From Erythrobacter sp. HL-111 (lineage in GTDB: Bacteria; Pseudomonadota; Alphaproteobacteria; Sphingomonadales; Sphingomonadaceae), in assembly GCF_900105095.1 (NCBI RefSeq), contig NZ_LT629743.1, positions 1,426,001-1,490,000 of the forward strand: 64,000 nt of DNA, in the 5' to 3' direction. How positions within the stretch are numbered: the stretch's first letter is position 1; the number at the start of each line of letters is the position of its first letter. Position numbers and translations under genes: made by a program. This document shows positions 24,981 through 41,929 of this stretch, in pieces. The notes under the pieces were generated by a model. That model made no database searches. It was not told where the DNA came from and saw only the letters and a list, made by a program, of their open reading frames with translations.

Positions 24981-25463
24981 TCAATGGAAGGGCGGGTTCA
25001 GCTCCACCACCGCCCAGTTGAGCGCACCGGCCATGCTGACCCAGCCGAGATAGGGCACGAGCAGCAGGCTTGCCCCGCGCGAATAGCGGCCGCAATAGAT
25101 GATGAGCGCGATGATCGAAAGCCACAGCGCGATCAGCTCGTAGAACGCCCAGTCGGGCCGCTGCAGGCGGAAGAACAGCAGGCTCCAGGTGATGTTGAGA
25201 AACCCGTTGAGGGCAAAGAGGCTAACGATCCGTTCGGACACCCGGCTGTCCGGCGCCGCCCGCCACGCCGTCACCGCCGAGACGACGATCAGCGCATACA
25301 TCATCGTCCACGCCATCGGGAACATCGGGTCGGGCGGCGTCCAGGACGGCTTTTCGAGCGCCTGGTACCATGGACCCAGATCGGTGATCGTCGCCCCCAG
25401 CGCGGCCACGCACAGGGCGACCAGCGTGGCGACGGCGAACGGCAGGATCCAGGTGGCTTTCAT
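24981..25463 (-). CDS. tspO: tryptophan-rich sensory protein TspO
   Basis: TspO/MBR (peripheral benzodiazepine receptor) family, 160 residues, five membrane helices. It is rich in Trp, with signature WYQALEKPSWTPPDPMFPMAWTMMYALI and NGFLNITWSLLFFRLQRPDWAF. In Rhodobacter TspO sits in the outer membrane, binds tetrapyrroles and down-regulates photosynthesis genes in response to oxygen. It starts 10 bp after the bchP stop, so it belongs to the bchG operon. Confidence 0.95.
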   Translation of the reverse strand: MKATWILPFAVATLVALCVAALGATITDLGPWYQALEKPSWTPPDPMFPMAWTMMYALIVVSAVTAWRAAPDSRVSERIVSLFALNGFLNITWSLLFFRLQRPDWAFYELIALWLSIIALIIYCGRYSRGASLLLVPYLGWVSMAGALNWAVVELNPPFH

Positions 25464-25473
25464 GGTGAGCGGT

Positions 25474-26670
25474 TTAACGGGTCGCCTCCCTCAAGCCCAG
25501 AAGATGTGCGGTGTCCTTGAGAAAGATCTTGACGTGCGCCATCGGCTTGGCCCGGACCAGCTTCTTGTTCATGTAGGCCTGCCAGGTGAGCTGCTGCACG
25601 TCCTTGTCGTCGCACATGGTCACGAAGCGTTCGCGGCGCTTGTCGCTCGAATACCAGAAATACTGCATGATCCCGAGGATGAAGAAGACTTTCCCGTGCT
25701 CCCGCATGAACCGGGCGCGGGCCTTCTTCAGGGCCTTGGCCTCGCCGGTCTTGAGGAATTCGGAAGCCGCCTCGGCGACGATCCGCCCGCCTGTCATGGC
25801 GTAGTAGATCCCTTCTCCCGAAGCCGGCGCGACGACGCCCGCCGCATCGCCCGCGACGATCACGTCGGCCCCGTTGTCCCAGCGTTTCAGGGGCTTCAGC
25901 GGGATCGGCGCGCCTTCGCGGCGAACCGTCTCGCAGCGGGTCAGCCCGAGGTCGGCGCGCATGGTCGAGATCGCGCCCCTCAGCGAAAAGCCCTTGTTCG
26001 CGCTGCCCACCCCGACGCTCGCGGTTTCGCCGTGGGGGAAGACCCAGGCGTAGAAATCGGGCGAGAGCCGGCCCTGGTAGAACACGTCGCAGCGCGAATG
26101 GTCGTAGGCGTCCGAATCCTGCTCGGGCGACTTGATGATCTCGTGATAGGCGAAGACGCAGGGGACCCGGTCGGCGCCCGGCAGGCACTGCTTCGCAACC
26201 GCCGAGCGCGCGCCGTCGGCCCCGATCACGCAGCGCGCGCGCACGCTTTCGATCGGGCCGCCGCGGGTGCGCCGGAAGGTGACGAGCGGATGGGCCTTGT
26301 CGTCGCGCACGATCTTCTCGAAGGTGCCCTCGAGCCGTTCGGCGCCCGAATGGCGCGCGCGTTCGCGCAGCCATTCGTCGAATTCCTCGCGGTCGACCAT
26401 GCCGACATAGCCGATCTCGCCGACCGGCATGTCCACCGCCCGGCCCGACGGCGCGATCATCCGGGCCGAGCGGGCGCGCGCGACCAGCAGGCTTTGCGGG
26501 ATGTCGAAATCCTCCATCAGCCGCGGAGGGACGGCCCCGCCGCAAGGCTTGATCCGGCCGCCGCGCTCGAGCAGCAGGACGGAGTGACCCGCGAGCGCGA
26601 GATCGGTCGCGGCGGTTGCGCCGGAGGGTCCTCCGCCGACGATGACGGCATCGTAGATTCTTTCGGTCAT
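25474..26670 (-). CDS. bchP: geranylgeranyl diphosphate / geranylgeranyl-bacteriochlorophyll reductase
   Basis: FAD-dependent reductase of 398 residues that hydrogenates the geranylgeranyl tail of bacteriochlorophyll to phytyl. Nucleotide fold VIVGGGPSGATAA at the N-terminus, family motifs IKPCGGAVPPRL and VIGADGARSAVAKQ, and VIVAGDAAGVVAPASGEGIYYAM near residue 280. The ATG overlaps the pucC stop as ATGA. The frame is open further upstream inside pucC but that is shadow. Confidence 0.96.
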   Translation of the reverse strand: MTERIYDAVIVGGGPSGATAATDLALAGHSVLLLERGGRIKPCGGAVPPRLMEDFDIPQSLLVARARSARMIAPSGRAVDMPVGEIGYVGMVDREEFDEWLRERARHSGAERLEGTFEKIVRDDKAHPLVTFRRTRGGPIESVRARCVIGADGARSAVAKQCLPGADRVPCVFAYHEIIKSPEQDSDAYDHSRCDVFYQGRLSPDFYAWVFPHGETASVGVGSANKGFSLRGAISTMRADLGLTRCETVRREGAPIPLKPLKRWDNGADVIVAGDAAGVVAPASGEGIYYAMTGGRIVAEAASEFLKTGEAKALKKARARFMREHGKVFFILGIMQYFWYSSDKRRERFVTMCDDKDVQQLTWQAYMNKKLVRAKPMAHVKIFLKDTAHLLGLREATR

Positions 26671-28031
26671 GCAAACATCTCCCGGTCGTTTGGCGGTGCC
26701 GCCCCAGCGGCCCGGCTCGTGTTGCGGGAGGAGGTTCCCGCTACCCTGAGGGCGAGGATCGCGGCGAGGACGAACAGGCCGCCCTCCAGCGCGAAGACGA
26801 TCTGGTAAGCGCGTCCGATGTCGCCCAGGATGAACAAGGCGATGTCGCGGCCCGCCGCGCCGAGCAGGCCGGCAAAGCCGAAGGCGATCGCCTGCGAGGC
26901 GCCCCAGACCCCCATCCGCACCCCTTCGCGGGTCCGTTCGCCGGCGCCTGCGAGCCCCATCATCGCGCCGATCGCGGCCACGGTGAACAGCCCGTTGCAG
27001 AAACCGAGCGCGAACACGTTCGCCACCAGCGGCCAGCCCGGGCCGACCAGCGCGGCCGTCGCCAGCCCGGCAAGCCCGACCGCCGAACCGAGGCAGCCGC
27101 CGACGATCCACACCCTGAGGTCGCTCGGCATCCGCGCCCGGAACGCGCTGCCGCCGATCCCGGCCACGATCATGCCGAGCAGCCCGCCCGCGTTCAGCAT
27201 CCCGCCGAGCTGCGTGCTTTCGCCGGGGGCCATCCCGAAGACCTGCCCGGCGAAGGGCTCGAGGATGAGGTCCTGCATGTTGTAGGCCATCATCGAGACG
27301 AAGATGAAGATCGTGAAGCGGCGGGCGGCGGGTTCCGCGAGGATTTCACGGATCGCTTCCCGGAAATCGGGCGCGGCCTCGGCCTTGGCGGTCTCGGCGA
27401 AGACGTGGTGCCCGCGCTCGAGCCGGAAGGTCGCCGCGATGGCGAGCGCGATGGCAACCCCGGCGAGCCCCCAGGCGACCAGCATCAGCCGGGCCGGGGT
27501 GAAGGGTTCGATCAGCGCGCCGACGGTGAAGGCGGAGGCCACGATCCCGGCGATCATCATGATCCAGGTCACCGCCGCCGCCGGCGCCCGGCGTTGCGGC
27601 GCCACGCTGGAGGCGAGCAGCGCGAGCGCCGAAGTGCCCGCCGCGCCGACCCCGGCGCCGATGATCGTGTAGGCCAGCACCGCCAGGACGAAGGGCACGG
27701 GGCCGGCTTCGTCCATCATCAGCGTCGCCTGCGTCGCCAGCAGCATCCCGCCCGCCAGAACCGCGATTCCGGCGATGATCCAGAGCGTGCGGCTCTGCCC
27801 GCGATCCGATCCGTGTCCCCAGATCGGCCGTCCGAGCTGCACCGCGTAATGCCACGCGACCAGCCCCGCCGGGATCGCCGCGGCAAGCCCGAATTCTACC
27901 ACCATCAGCCGGTTGAGCACCGTCGTCGCCATCATGACGAGCGCGCCGATCGCCGCCTGGACGAGACCGATCCGCACGATGCCGAACCAGCCGAGGCCCG
28001 CGAGCGGCCGCGATCCCGCCGCGCGGCCCAT
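26667..28031 (-). CDS. pucC: PucC-family (BCD) transporter-like assembly protein
   Basis: 454-residue MFS-type membrane protein with twelve predicted helices, of the BCD family that includes PucC, LhaA and the ORF428/Bch2 protein always found between bchG and bchP. These proteins are thought to deliver bacteriochlorophyll to, or help insert, antenna polypeptides. No puc structural genes accompany it here, so the Bch2-type role is the better guess. ATG at 28031 shares one base with the bchG stop (TGATG). Confidence 0.93.
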   Translation of the reverse strand: MGRAAGSRPLAGLGWFGIVRIGLVQAAIGALVMMATTVLNRLMVVEFGLAAAIPAGLVAWHYAVQLGRPIWGHGSDRGQSRTLWIIAGIAVLAGGMLLATQATLMMDEAGPVPFVLAVLAYTIIGAGVGAAGTSALALLASSVAPQRRAPAAAVTWIMMIAGIVASAFTVGALIEPFTPARLMLVAWGLAGVAIALAIAATFRLERGHHVFAETAKAEAAPDFREAIREILAEPAARRFTIFIFVSMMAYNMQDLILEPFAGQVFGMAPGESTQLGGMLNAGGLLGMIVAGIGGSAFRARMPSDLRVWIVGGCLGSAVGLAGLATAALVGPGWPLVANVFALGFCNGLFTVAAIGAMMGLAGAGERTREGVRMGVWGASQAIAFGFAGLLGAAGRDIALFILGDIGRAYQIVFALEGGLFVLAAILALRVAGTSSRNTSRAAGAAPPNDREMFA

Positions 28032-28933
28032 CAGATGTATCCTCCGAGGCCCAGCGCCGCGGCGAGCATCCCGAGAACGTAGAGCGTCACCCCGACGCCG
28101 TTGTACCACGGCGCGTGTTTCGCCGGATCCCTGACGAGCCGGGGCATCGCGAGGAACTGCAGGACGAGGGACAGCCCGACGATGCCCGCCGAGACCGAGT
28201 AGCCCCAGCCCATCAGCAGGGCGATCACCAAGACCTGCGCCGCCGCCATCACCGCGCAGGCGATGATCGCGGCGCCTTCGACGCCCATCACCACCGGGAG
28301 CGACTTGAGCCCTGTCGCGCGGTCTCCCTCGACCGCCTTGAAATCATTGAGGGTCATGATGCCGTGCGCGCCGAGGCTGTAGAGGACCAGCACGATCAGC
28401 ACTTCGCCGGGCGGCAGCGCGCCGAGCATCACGGTCGCCCCGGTGAACCAGCTCAGCCCCTCGTAGGTCAGGCCGACCACCAGCGGGCCGGTCCAGCCGC
28501 TCGTCTTGAAGCGGAAGGGCGGCATCGAATAGCCCCAGGCGAGCACGAGGCCGACCAGCGCGGCGGCGAAGACCAGTTCGCCCAGCGCCAGCGCGACCAG
28601 CGCCGAGACGATCGTGCCGATGATGGCGATGTAGAGCCCCCAGCGCCCGGCGATCCGGCCGGAGGGGATCGGGCGGTCGGGCTCGTTGATCGCGTCGACA
28701 TGGCGGTCGTACCAGTCGTTGACCGCCTGGCTCGTCCCGCAGACCAGCGGACCGGCGAGCAGGACCCCGCCGAGGACGAACCACCAGCGGCCCTCGAGCC
28801 CGGCCCCGGAGGAGACCGCGCCGCACATGAACGCCCACATCGGCGGGAACCACGTGATCGGCTTCAGCAGCTGCAGGACGTCACGCGCCGCGGGAAGCGG
28901 CGCGTGGCGAGTCGAGGCGACGGTCGTTTCCAT
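28031..28933 (-). CDS. bchG: bacteriochlorophyll synthase (geranylgeranyltransferase)
   Basis: UbiA-family membrane prenyltransferase, 300 residues, attaching the geranylgeranyl tail to bacteriochlorophyllide a. The first Asp-rich motif is NDWYDRHVDAINEPDRPIP; the second is LNDFKAVEGDRATGLKSLP. About eight membrane helices. First gene of the leftward bchG-pucC-bchP-tspO operon, with a PpsR-type site 30-47 bp upstream. Confidence 0.97.
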   Translation of the reverse strand: METTVASTRHAPLPAARDVLQLLKPITWFPPMWAFMCGAVSSGAGLEGRWWFVLGGVLLAGPLVCGTSQAVNDWYDRHVDAINEPDRPIPSGRIAGRWGLYIAIIGTIVSALVALALGELVFAAALVGLVLAWGYSMPPFRFKTSGWTGPLVVGLTYEGLSWFTGATVMLGALPPGEVLIVLVLYSLGAHGIMTLNDFKAVEGDRATGLKSLPVVMGVEGAAIIACAVMAAAQVLVIALLMGWGYSVSAGIVGLSLVLQFLAMPRLVRDPAKHAPWYNGVGVTLYVLGMLAAALGLGGYI

Positions 28934-28962
28934 GGGGACAGGCTATGCCTGACAGTCCCATG

Positions 28963-28980
28963 CGTCAAATTATTTTGACA
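28963..28980. promoter_or_regulatory. PpsR-type site upstream of bchG
   Basis: CGTCAAATTATTTTGACA on the plus strand: one mismatch (CGT) to TGT-N12-ACA, with palindromic core TCAAA/TTTGA. On the minus strand, the bchG direction, it reads TGTCAAAATAATTTGACG, whose end TTGACG resembles a -35. It lies between bchG and the ppsR 3' end. Confidence 0.7.
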
Positions 28981-29063
28981 CTGCCTTCATCGGCGGGCGC
29001 GAATCTGCACGGAGCGCCCGAAAAATCGTGTCAGGCGCGTCATCCCGGGTGTGTCAAAGGAGC

Positions 29064-30482
29064 TTACGACTCGGGATCGCTCGACAGGTTGCCGATGCCG
29101 TAGCGATGCAGTTTCGAATAGAGGCTCTGGCGCGACAGGCCGAGGATTTCGGCGGCCGAGGCGCGGTTGTCCGAGGTGTAGGACAGAGCCGCCTCGATGC
29201 ACAGCCGTTCGATGAGGTCGCTGCTCTCGCGCACGATGTCCTTAAGCGACATCCGGCCGACGAGATCGGTCAACTGCTCGACCGAACGCGGCAGGTCCTG
29301 CGACCCGGGCGGAAGGTCGCGCAGGCGCCGGCCGATCGGGCGGATGACGAAGGCGTAGAGCGGGTTGTCGCCCGAACTGCGGACCGCGCTCAATTCGACC
29401 GGCTCTCCCTCCATCTCGCCCCCGGCGCGCAGCACCGTCCCGACATTGCGGGCCGCGCCGTGCTGGTCGATCTGGCCTTCGATGAGATCGAGATCGATCC
29501 CCGGCCGCCCGACCCATTCCGACAGGTGCCTGCCGCGCAGCTGGTCGAGGCTGGCGGCCTGGACCATTTCGATGAAGGCGTGGTTCGCGCTGACGATCTC
29601 GAGCCCGGCGTCGGCGACGACGAAGGCATCGGGCATCTGCTCGATCAGGTCGAGCACCGGCGAGGCTCCGCCCGGGCTCTCCCCCGCCGGGGCCAGCCGC
29701 ACCAGCAGGAATTGCCCGCGATCCTGGGTGAACCCGGCGACCGAGACATTGACCTGGGTGTTGCGGGTGAGCTTGATCGGCACGGGGCTGACCGCATCGG
29801 AAGCGAGCGCCGCCCCGACGAGCGTCTGGAGCGTTTCGCGCGCCGACTTGTCGACGATGCCGGGCAGTTTCTTGCCGGGCAGGCTCCCCGCCCGCGCGCC
29901 GAGCAGGGCGTGGGCGGCGGGATTGGCTTCCCGGATCCTGAGGCTCGACGCCTCGACGACCAGCACCGCCTCGTGCGACCGTTCGAACAGCATCCGGTAG
30001 CGCGCCTCGAGCTGGCGCATCCGCAGGTAATCGCGTTCGAGCGATTGCTGGACCTGCAACAGGCGCGCCTGCAGCTTGCCCGCTTCGCGCAGGTCCCGGC
30101 CGAAGGCGATGCGGTGCTCGCCCTTGTTCACGCTGAGCACGGCGTAGCGGATCGGCACCTCGCCCTCGCGCGAGGAATGATTGACCTGGCGCCAGTGCTG
30201 CACCTCGCCGCGGCGGGCAGCGGCGAGCATTTCCATGATCTTCGGGCGCGATTCGTCGGTGACGGTCTCGATCCAGTTGGTCCCGACCCAGCCTTCGAAA
30301 CCGGGGAAATCCTTGGGATCGAAGGCGGCGTCGAGGATCGTGCCCGTGTCGTCCAGCACCAGGGTGACGTCGCCCGCGACCATGGCAAGCTTCATCGCTG
30401 CATCGGCATCGAGGGTGTCGAACAGTTCGGCAGCATGGCCGAAAGGGCTTTTACCCTCGATGGAGTGCTTGCGGGTCAGCAT
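29064..30482 (-). CDS. ppsR: transcriptional regulator PpsR (CrtJ)
   Basis: 472-residue repressor of photosynthesis genes. N-terminal and central PAS modules (LAMVAGDVTLVLDDTGTILDAAF; YRMLFERSHEAVLVVEAS; IEQMPDAFVVADAGLEIVSANHAF) are separated by a Gln-rich linker helix, and a Fis-type helix-turn-helix ends the protein (ASAAEILGLSRQSLYSKLHRYGI). Only one cysteine is present, Cys428 in LIERLCIEAAL just before the HTH. The partner cysteine used for an intramolecular disulfide in Rhodobacter is absent. It follows aerR by 12 bp. Confidence 0.96.
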   Translation of the reverse strand: MLTRKHSIEGKSPFGHAAELFDTLDADAAMKLAMVAGDVTLVLDDTGTILDAAFDPKDFPGFEGWVGTNWIETVTDESRPKIMEMLAAARRGEVQHWRQVNHSSREGEVPIRYAVLSVNKGEHRIAFGRDLREAGKLQARLLQVQQSLERDYLRMRQLEARYRMLFERSHEAVLVVEASSLRIREANPAAHALLGARAGSLPGKKLPGIVDKSARETLQTLVGAALASDAVSPVPIKLTRNTQVNVSVAGFTQDRGQFLLVRLAPAGESPGGASPVLDLIEQMPDAFVVADAGLEIVSANHAFIEMVQAASLDQLRGRHLSEWVGRPGIDLDLIEGQIDQHGAARNVGTVLRAGGEMEGEPVELSAVRSSGDNPLYAFVIRPIGRRLRDLPPGSQDLPRSVEQLTDLVGRMSLKDIVRESSDLIERLCIEAALSYTSDNRASAAEILGLSRQSLYSKLHRYGIGNLSSDPES

Positions 30483-30494
30483 GGGCTTTGCGGC

Positions 30495-31406
30495 CTAGGG
30501 GGTCTCTTGCGTGTCGGCGTGCGCCGAATGGACAAGTTTTTCCGCAGTTGCAAGGGCCGCACGGGCATCGATGCCCGTTCCGTCCGCTCCGACTTCGGCG
30601 ACCATGGAGGGATTTTCGTTGATGACGCGCCCGCCGACGAGGACCGCGATCCGCGGATTGGCGGAAACGCTGCGCATCGCCTTGATCAGGTTGGCAAGCG
30701 CCGAACTCGGGCAGTCGCGCGCGATCGTGAGGCCGACGAGGTCATACCGGCGGCGCGACAGACGATCGAGCAATTCGCGCCGCTCGGGCTTGATCAGCGC
30801 CTCGCTTTCCCAGCCGCCGCGCGCGAAGACCTCCTCGATCATCAGCGTGCCGAAGGAATGGACGTCGCCCGGCATGGCCGAGAACAGCGCGGCCTTGCGT
30901 TCGAGCGCGGCCGGACGATCGCCGGGCACGCGCATGGCGACCTCGCGCATCACTTCCTGCAGGCGCCACAGGCCCATCGTCACGTCGATGAAATCGCATT
31001 CGTCGCGGTCCCACATCTCGCCCAGCCTGCGGGCCGACGGGGCGAGCAGTTCGAGATAGATCGCATCGACGCTCACCCCCTTGGCGAGGAACCGGTCGAT
31101 CTCTCCGAGCAGCGCATCCGCTTCCAGTTCGAGCGGCAGGACCGCGAACCGGGCGACATCGCCGGCATCGATCTCGCTCGCCCGCTCTTCCGGGGGCGCG
31201 GTCTCGCCGTTCGCGGAATGGGCCATCATGAGCCGGGGGATGATCTCGCCCTCGATGATCGTGGTGATCGCGTCGCCCGGTGCGGCGCCGGCCTCCGAGC
31301 CGTCCGCCCCGCTCTTGCGCCGATCGCGGTAGAGGGGGTTGGTAATGACTTTCCTCAAGGCGGCAGAACTCGCGCCAAAGACGCCGGCGCTTTTCATTGT
31401 TGCCAT
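30495..31406 (-). CDS. ppaA: cobalamin-binding photoregulator AerR/PpaA
   Basis: 303 residues, PpaA/AerR family, anti-repressor partner of PpsR. A B12-binding (SCHIC-type) fold is indicated by the corrinoid motif DVHSFG (Asp181, His183, Gly186), preceded by the helical cap and followed by VLVGGRVIN. In Rhodobacter these proteins read light or corrinoid state and modulate PpsR. Start ATG 31406 is supported by GGAGGG 7 nt upstream; the longer frame lacks support. It is divergent from bchF. Confidence 0.93.
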   Translation of the reverse strand: MATMKSAGVFGASSAALRKVITNPLYRDRRKSGADGSEAGAAPGDAITTIIEGEIIPRLMMAHSANGETAPPEERASEIDAGDVARFAVLPLELEADALLGEIDRFLAKGVSVDAIYLELLAPSARRLGEMWDRDECDFIDVTMGLWRLQEVMREVAMRVPGDRPAALERKAALFSAMPGDVHSFGTLMIEEVFARGGWESEALIKPERRELLDRLSRRRYDLVGLTIARDCPSSALANLIKAMRSVSANPRIAVLVGGRVINENPSMVAEVGADGTGIDARAALATAEKLVHSAHADTQETP

Positions 31407-31592
31407 ATTCTGACCCTCCCAATCCCCCGGCCCGGACCCGCTCCCGAGTCCCACGATTGCCGAGAACGGCGCGGATCGCGTCGCTGCCGATGCCTTCGGA
31501 AATCTCCTCTCCCAGACCCCCTGCATCGACGACTCCAAGGTTTACGCCCTTTTCGGCATTTCCGCAAACAGGCTCTGACAGGACCTGTCCAA

Positions 31593-31626
31593 TGTCAACA
31601 AAAATGAACGTCCAATCTTGTTGACA
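31593..31626. promoter_or_regulatory. tandem PpsR-type sites and bchF promoter
   Basis: Two abutting sites, each with one mismatch to TGT-N12-ACA: TGTCAACAAAAATGAACG (31593-31610) and CGTCCAATCTTGTTGACA (31609-31626). The second ends in a perfect -35 TTGACA (31621-31626), followed after 17 bp by TAGTCT. They lie in the 274-bp divergent gap between aerR/ppaA and bchF; the rest of that gap shows no gene. Confidence 0.75.
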
Positions 31627-31680
31627 CCCCATGGCATTGGGCATAGTCTCCAATCTCGAAAGCAAAGGCTGACGCATAAG

Positions 31681-33572
<1,892 letters not shown>

Positions 33573-33574
33573 GA

Positions 33575-35150
33575 ATGCAGCTCGCGGTGTGGACATACGA
33601 AGGCCCTCCCCATGTCGGCGCGATGCGGATCGCGACGGCGATGAAGGGCCTGCACTATGTCCTGCACGCGCCGCAGGGCGACACCTATGCCGACCTGCTC
33701 TTCACCATGATCGAGCGGCGCGACCTTCGCCCGCCGGTGACCTACACCACCTTCGAGGCGCGCGACCTGGGCAAGGACACGGCCGAACTGTTCCAGCAGG
33801 CCGCACGCGAGGCGGCGGAGCGTTTCAAGCCCCAGGCGATGATCGTCGGCGCGTCCTGCACGGCCGAGCTGATCCAGGACGATCCCGCCGGCCTTGCCGA
33901 GGCGATGGACCTGCCCTGCCCCGCGATCGCGCTCGAACTGCCGAGCTACCAGCGCAAGGAAAACTGGGGCGCGGCGGAAACCTTCTACCAGATCGTGCGC
34001 GGCCTCGCCCGGCGCGACGTGGAACGCAGCCCCCGCGAAGGCCGCGCCGCCAAAGCCAACATCCTTGGCCCCTGCGCGCTCGGTTTCCGCCACCGCGACG
34101 ACCTTGTCGAGGTGAAGAAGATGCTCGCCCAGCTCGGCGTCGAGGTGAACCTCGTCGCGCCGCTGGGCGCCAGCCCCGCCGACATCGCCCGGATCGGCGA
34201 GGCGGATTTCAACATCGTCCTCTATCCCGAGATCGCTGACGAAGCGGCCCGCTGGCTCGAACGCACGTTCGGCCAGCCTGCGGTTCGCAGCGTCCCCATC
34301 GGCGTCGGCGCGACACGCGCCTTCATCGCCGACGTCGCCGAGCTGGCAGGTGCAGATCCCACGCCTGCCCTCGGCGACACCCAATCCCGCATGCCGTGGT
34401 GGAGCCGCTCGGTCGATTCGACCTACCTGACGGGCAAGCGCGTCTTCATCTTCGGCGATGCCACCCATGCCGTCGCCGCCGCGCGGATCGCCCGCGACGA
34501 GCTTGGCTTCGAGGTCTGCGGCCTCGGCTGCTACAACCGCGAATTCGCCCGCGATATCCGCGCGGCGGCGAAGGAGCACGGGCTGGAACCGCTGATCACC
34601 GACGATCATCTCGCGGTCGAGGACGCGATCGCGGAAGCCGCGCCCGAACTGGTGCTCGGCACGCAGATGGAGCGGCACATCGCCAAGCGCCTCGGCGTCC
34701 CGTGCGCGGTCATCTCGGCGCCGGTGCACGTGCAGGACTTTCCCGCCCGCCACTCGCCCCAGATGGGTTTCGAGGGCGCGAACGTGATCTTCGACACCTG
34801 GGTCCACCCGCTCGTGATGGGGCTGGAGGAGCACCTGCTCACCATGTTCCGCGAGGATTTCGAATTCTCCGACGAGGCGGGGCCGAGCCACCACGCCGCG
34901 CACAGCCCCGCGCCCGCGCGCATCCCGGTCCATGACGAACCGGCCGCGGCCGAAGCACCGCAAGCCCCCCCCGCCGGGGCCGACGCCAGCGCGGCGGAGG
35001 CAAGCCGCTGGACCGAAGACGCCGAGCGCGAACTCAGGAAGATCCCCTTCTTCGTGCGCGGCAAGGCGCGGCGGAACACCGAGGCGTTCGCACAGGATCA
35101 CGGCCGCTGGCCGATCGACGTCGAGACCCTTTACGAGGCGAAGGCGCATT

Positions 35151-35161
<11 letters not shown>
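33575..35161 (+). CDS. bchB: dark-operative protochlorophyllide reductase subunit B
   Basis: NifK-like partner of BchN, 528 residues. It opens [20 protein letters not shown], and [13 protein letters not shown] provides the shared cluster ligand. A proline/alanine-rich linker (about 425-460) leads to a C-terminal light-independent-reductase domain ([22 protein letters not shown]). Two bases after bchN; overlaps bchH by 11 bp. Confidence 0.97.
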
Positions 35162-40435
<5,274 letters not shown>

Positions 40436-40439
<4 letters not shown>

Positions 40440-41872
40440 GCCAGCGCCCTCGCCTTGCCGATACCTGGACGCAGGTCGCGGTGCGTTATCTGCCTTTCGC
40501 GGATGCGGCGAGCGAGGACCTGCCGCTCGGCCGGCTGCTGCGGCTGTCGCTGTTCCAGGTGAGCGTGGGCATGGCGATGGTGCTCCTCAACGGCACGCTC
40601 AACCGGGTGATGATCGTCGAGATCGGCACGCCGACCTGGCTCGTCGCCCTGCTGATCGCTGTGCCGCTGCTGGTCGCGCCGTTCCGCGCGCTGATCGGGC
40701 ACAAGTCGGACACGCACCGGTCCTTCCTCGGCTGGCGGCGCGTGCCCTATATCTGGGCGGGCACGCTCACCCAGTTCGGCGGCCTTGCGATCATGCCCTT
40801 CGCCCTGCTGCTGCTGGGCAAGCCCGAGGCCTTCACGCTCGGCATGGTCGCGGCGGCCGTGGCCTTCCTGATGACGGGCGCGGGTTTCCACATCACCCAG
40901 ACCGCGGGGCTGGCGCTGGCGACCGACCTTGCGCCCGAGGACAAGCGGCCGCGCGCGGTGGCGCTGCTCTATGTCATGCTGCTCGTCGGCATGATGTTCG
41001 CGGCCTTCGTCATCGGCGGGGTGCTGATGGATTTCAGCCCGACCAAGCTGGTGCAGGTGATCCAGGGCTGTGCGGTGCTGACGATCGCGCTCAATCTCGT
41101 CGCCCTGTGGAAGCAGGAGGCGCGCGATCCCAAGGCGACGTCGCACGACCGCGAGACGCCCGACTTTCGCGAGCTGTGGGACTCCTTCGTGCGCGACGGA
41201 CGCAATGCCCGCCTGCTGACCGCGATCGGTATCGGCGCGGCGGGCTTCGCGATGCAGGACGCGCTGCTCGAACCTTATGGCGGCGAGATCCTCGGCCTGT
41301 CGGTCGGGTCGACCACCGCGCTCACCGGGGCGTGGGCGCTCGGCAGCCTGATCGGCTTCATGCTGTCGGGCCGCTCGCTCGGTCTCGGGGCCGATCCGCT
41401 GCGGCTCGCCGGGACCGGCCTCGTCACGGGTGTCGTCGCCTTCCTGTTCGTGATCTTCGCTGCGCCCTTCGACGCGCCGGCGATGCTGTTCCTCGGCGCG
41501 TTCACGATCGGCGTCGGGCTCGGCCTGTTCTCGGTCGGCACGCTGATGGAGGCGATGAGCCTTGCCGAAAGCGCGACCGCCGGCCTCGCGCTCGGCGCGT
41601 GGGGCGCAGTCCAGGCGACCGCTGCGGGCGCGGGAATAGCGCTCGGCGGCGCACTTCGCGACGGCGTTTCGGCGCTCGTCATGGCCGGCGCTGCGGGAGA
41701 GGTCATCGCCACGAGGGCGACCGGGTACACCTCGGTCTACCTCCTCGAAATCCTGCTGCTTCTGGCAGGCCTAGCCGCGATCGGGCCGCTCGTCGGCCGG
41801 GGTCGCACCACCACCCTCGCTTACCGGGAGCGCACCGGCCAGCCGTTCGGCCTGCGCGAATTCCCGACATGA
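40436..41872 (+). CDS. lhaA: LH1 assembly protein LhaA (PucC/BCD family)
   Basis: 478-residue twelve-helix MFS-type protein. It carries VGMAMVLLNGTLNRVMIVEIG and FRALIGHKSDTHRSFLGWRRVPYIWAGTL, the LhaA/PucC hallmarks. LhaA promotes LH1 assembly around the reaction centre. A paralogue of the pucC gene at 26667. ATGA overlap with bchM; puhA follows after 57 bp. Confidence 0.94.
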
Positions 41873-41929
41873 CCGGTCAGGACCCAGGGGACCCCATCTC
41901 GGTCGCACTCTGCTTGAGAGGAATGTGAA

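Noticed and set aside
29022..29063. Further TGT-N12-like match near the ppsR 3' end
   Set aside because: Two or more mismatches to TGT-N12-ACA and it lies at the end of ppsR, not in a promoter.
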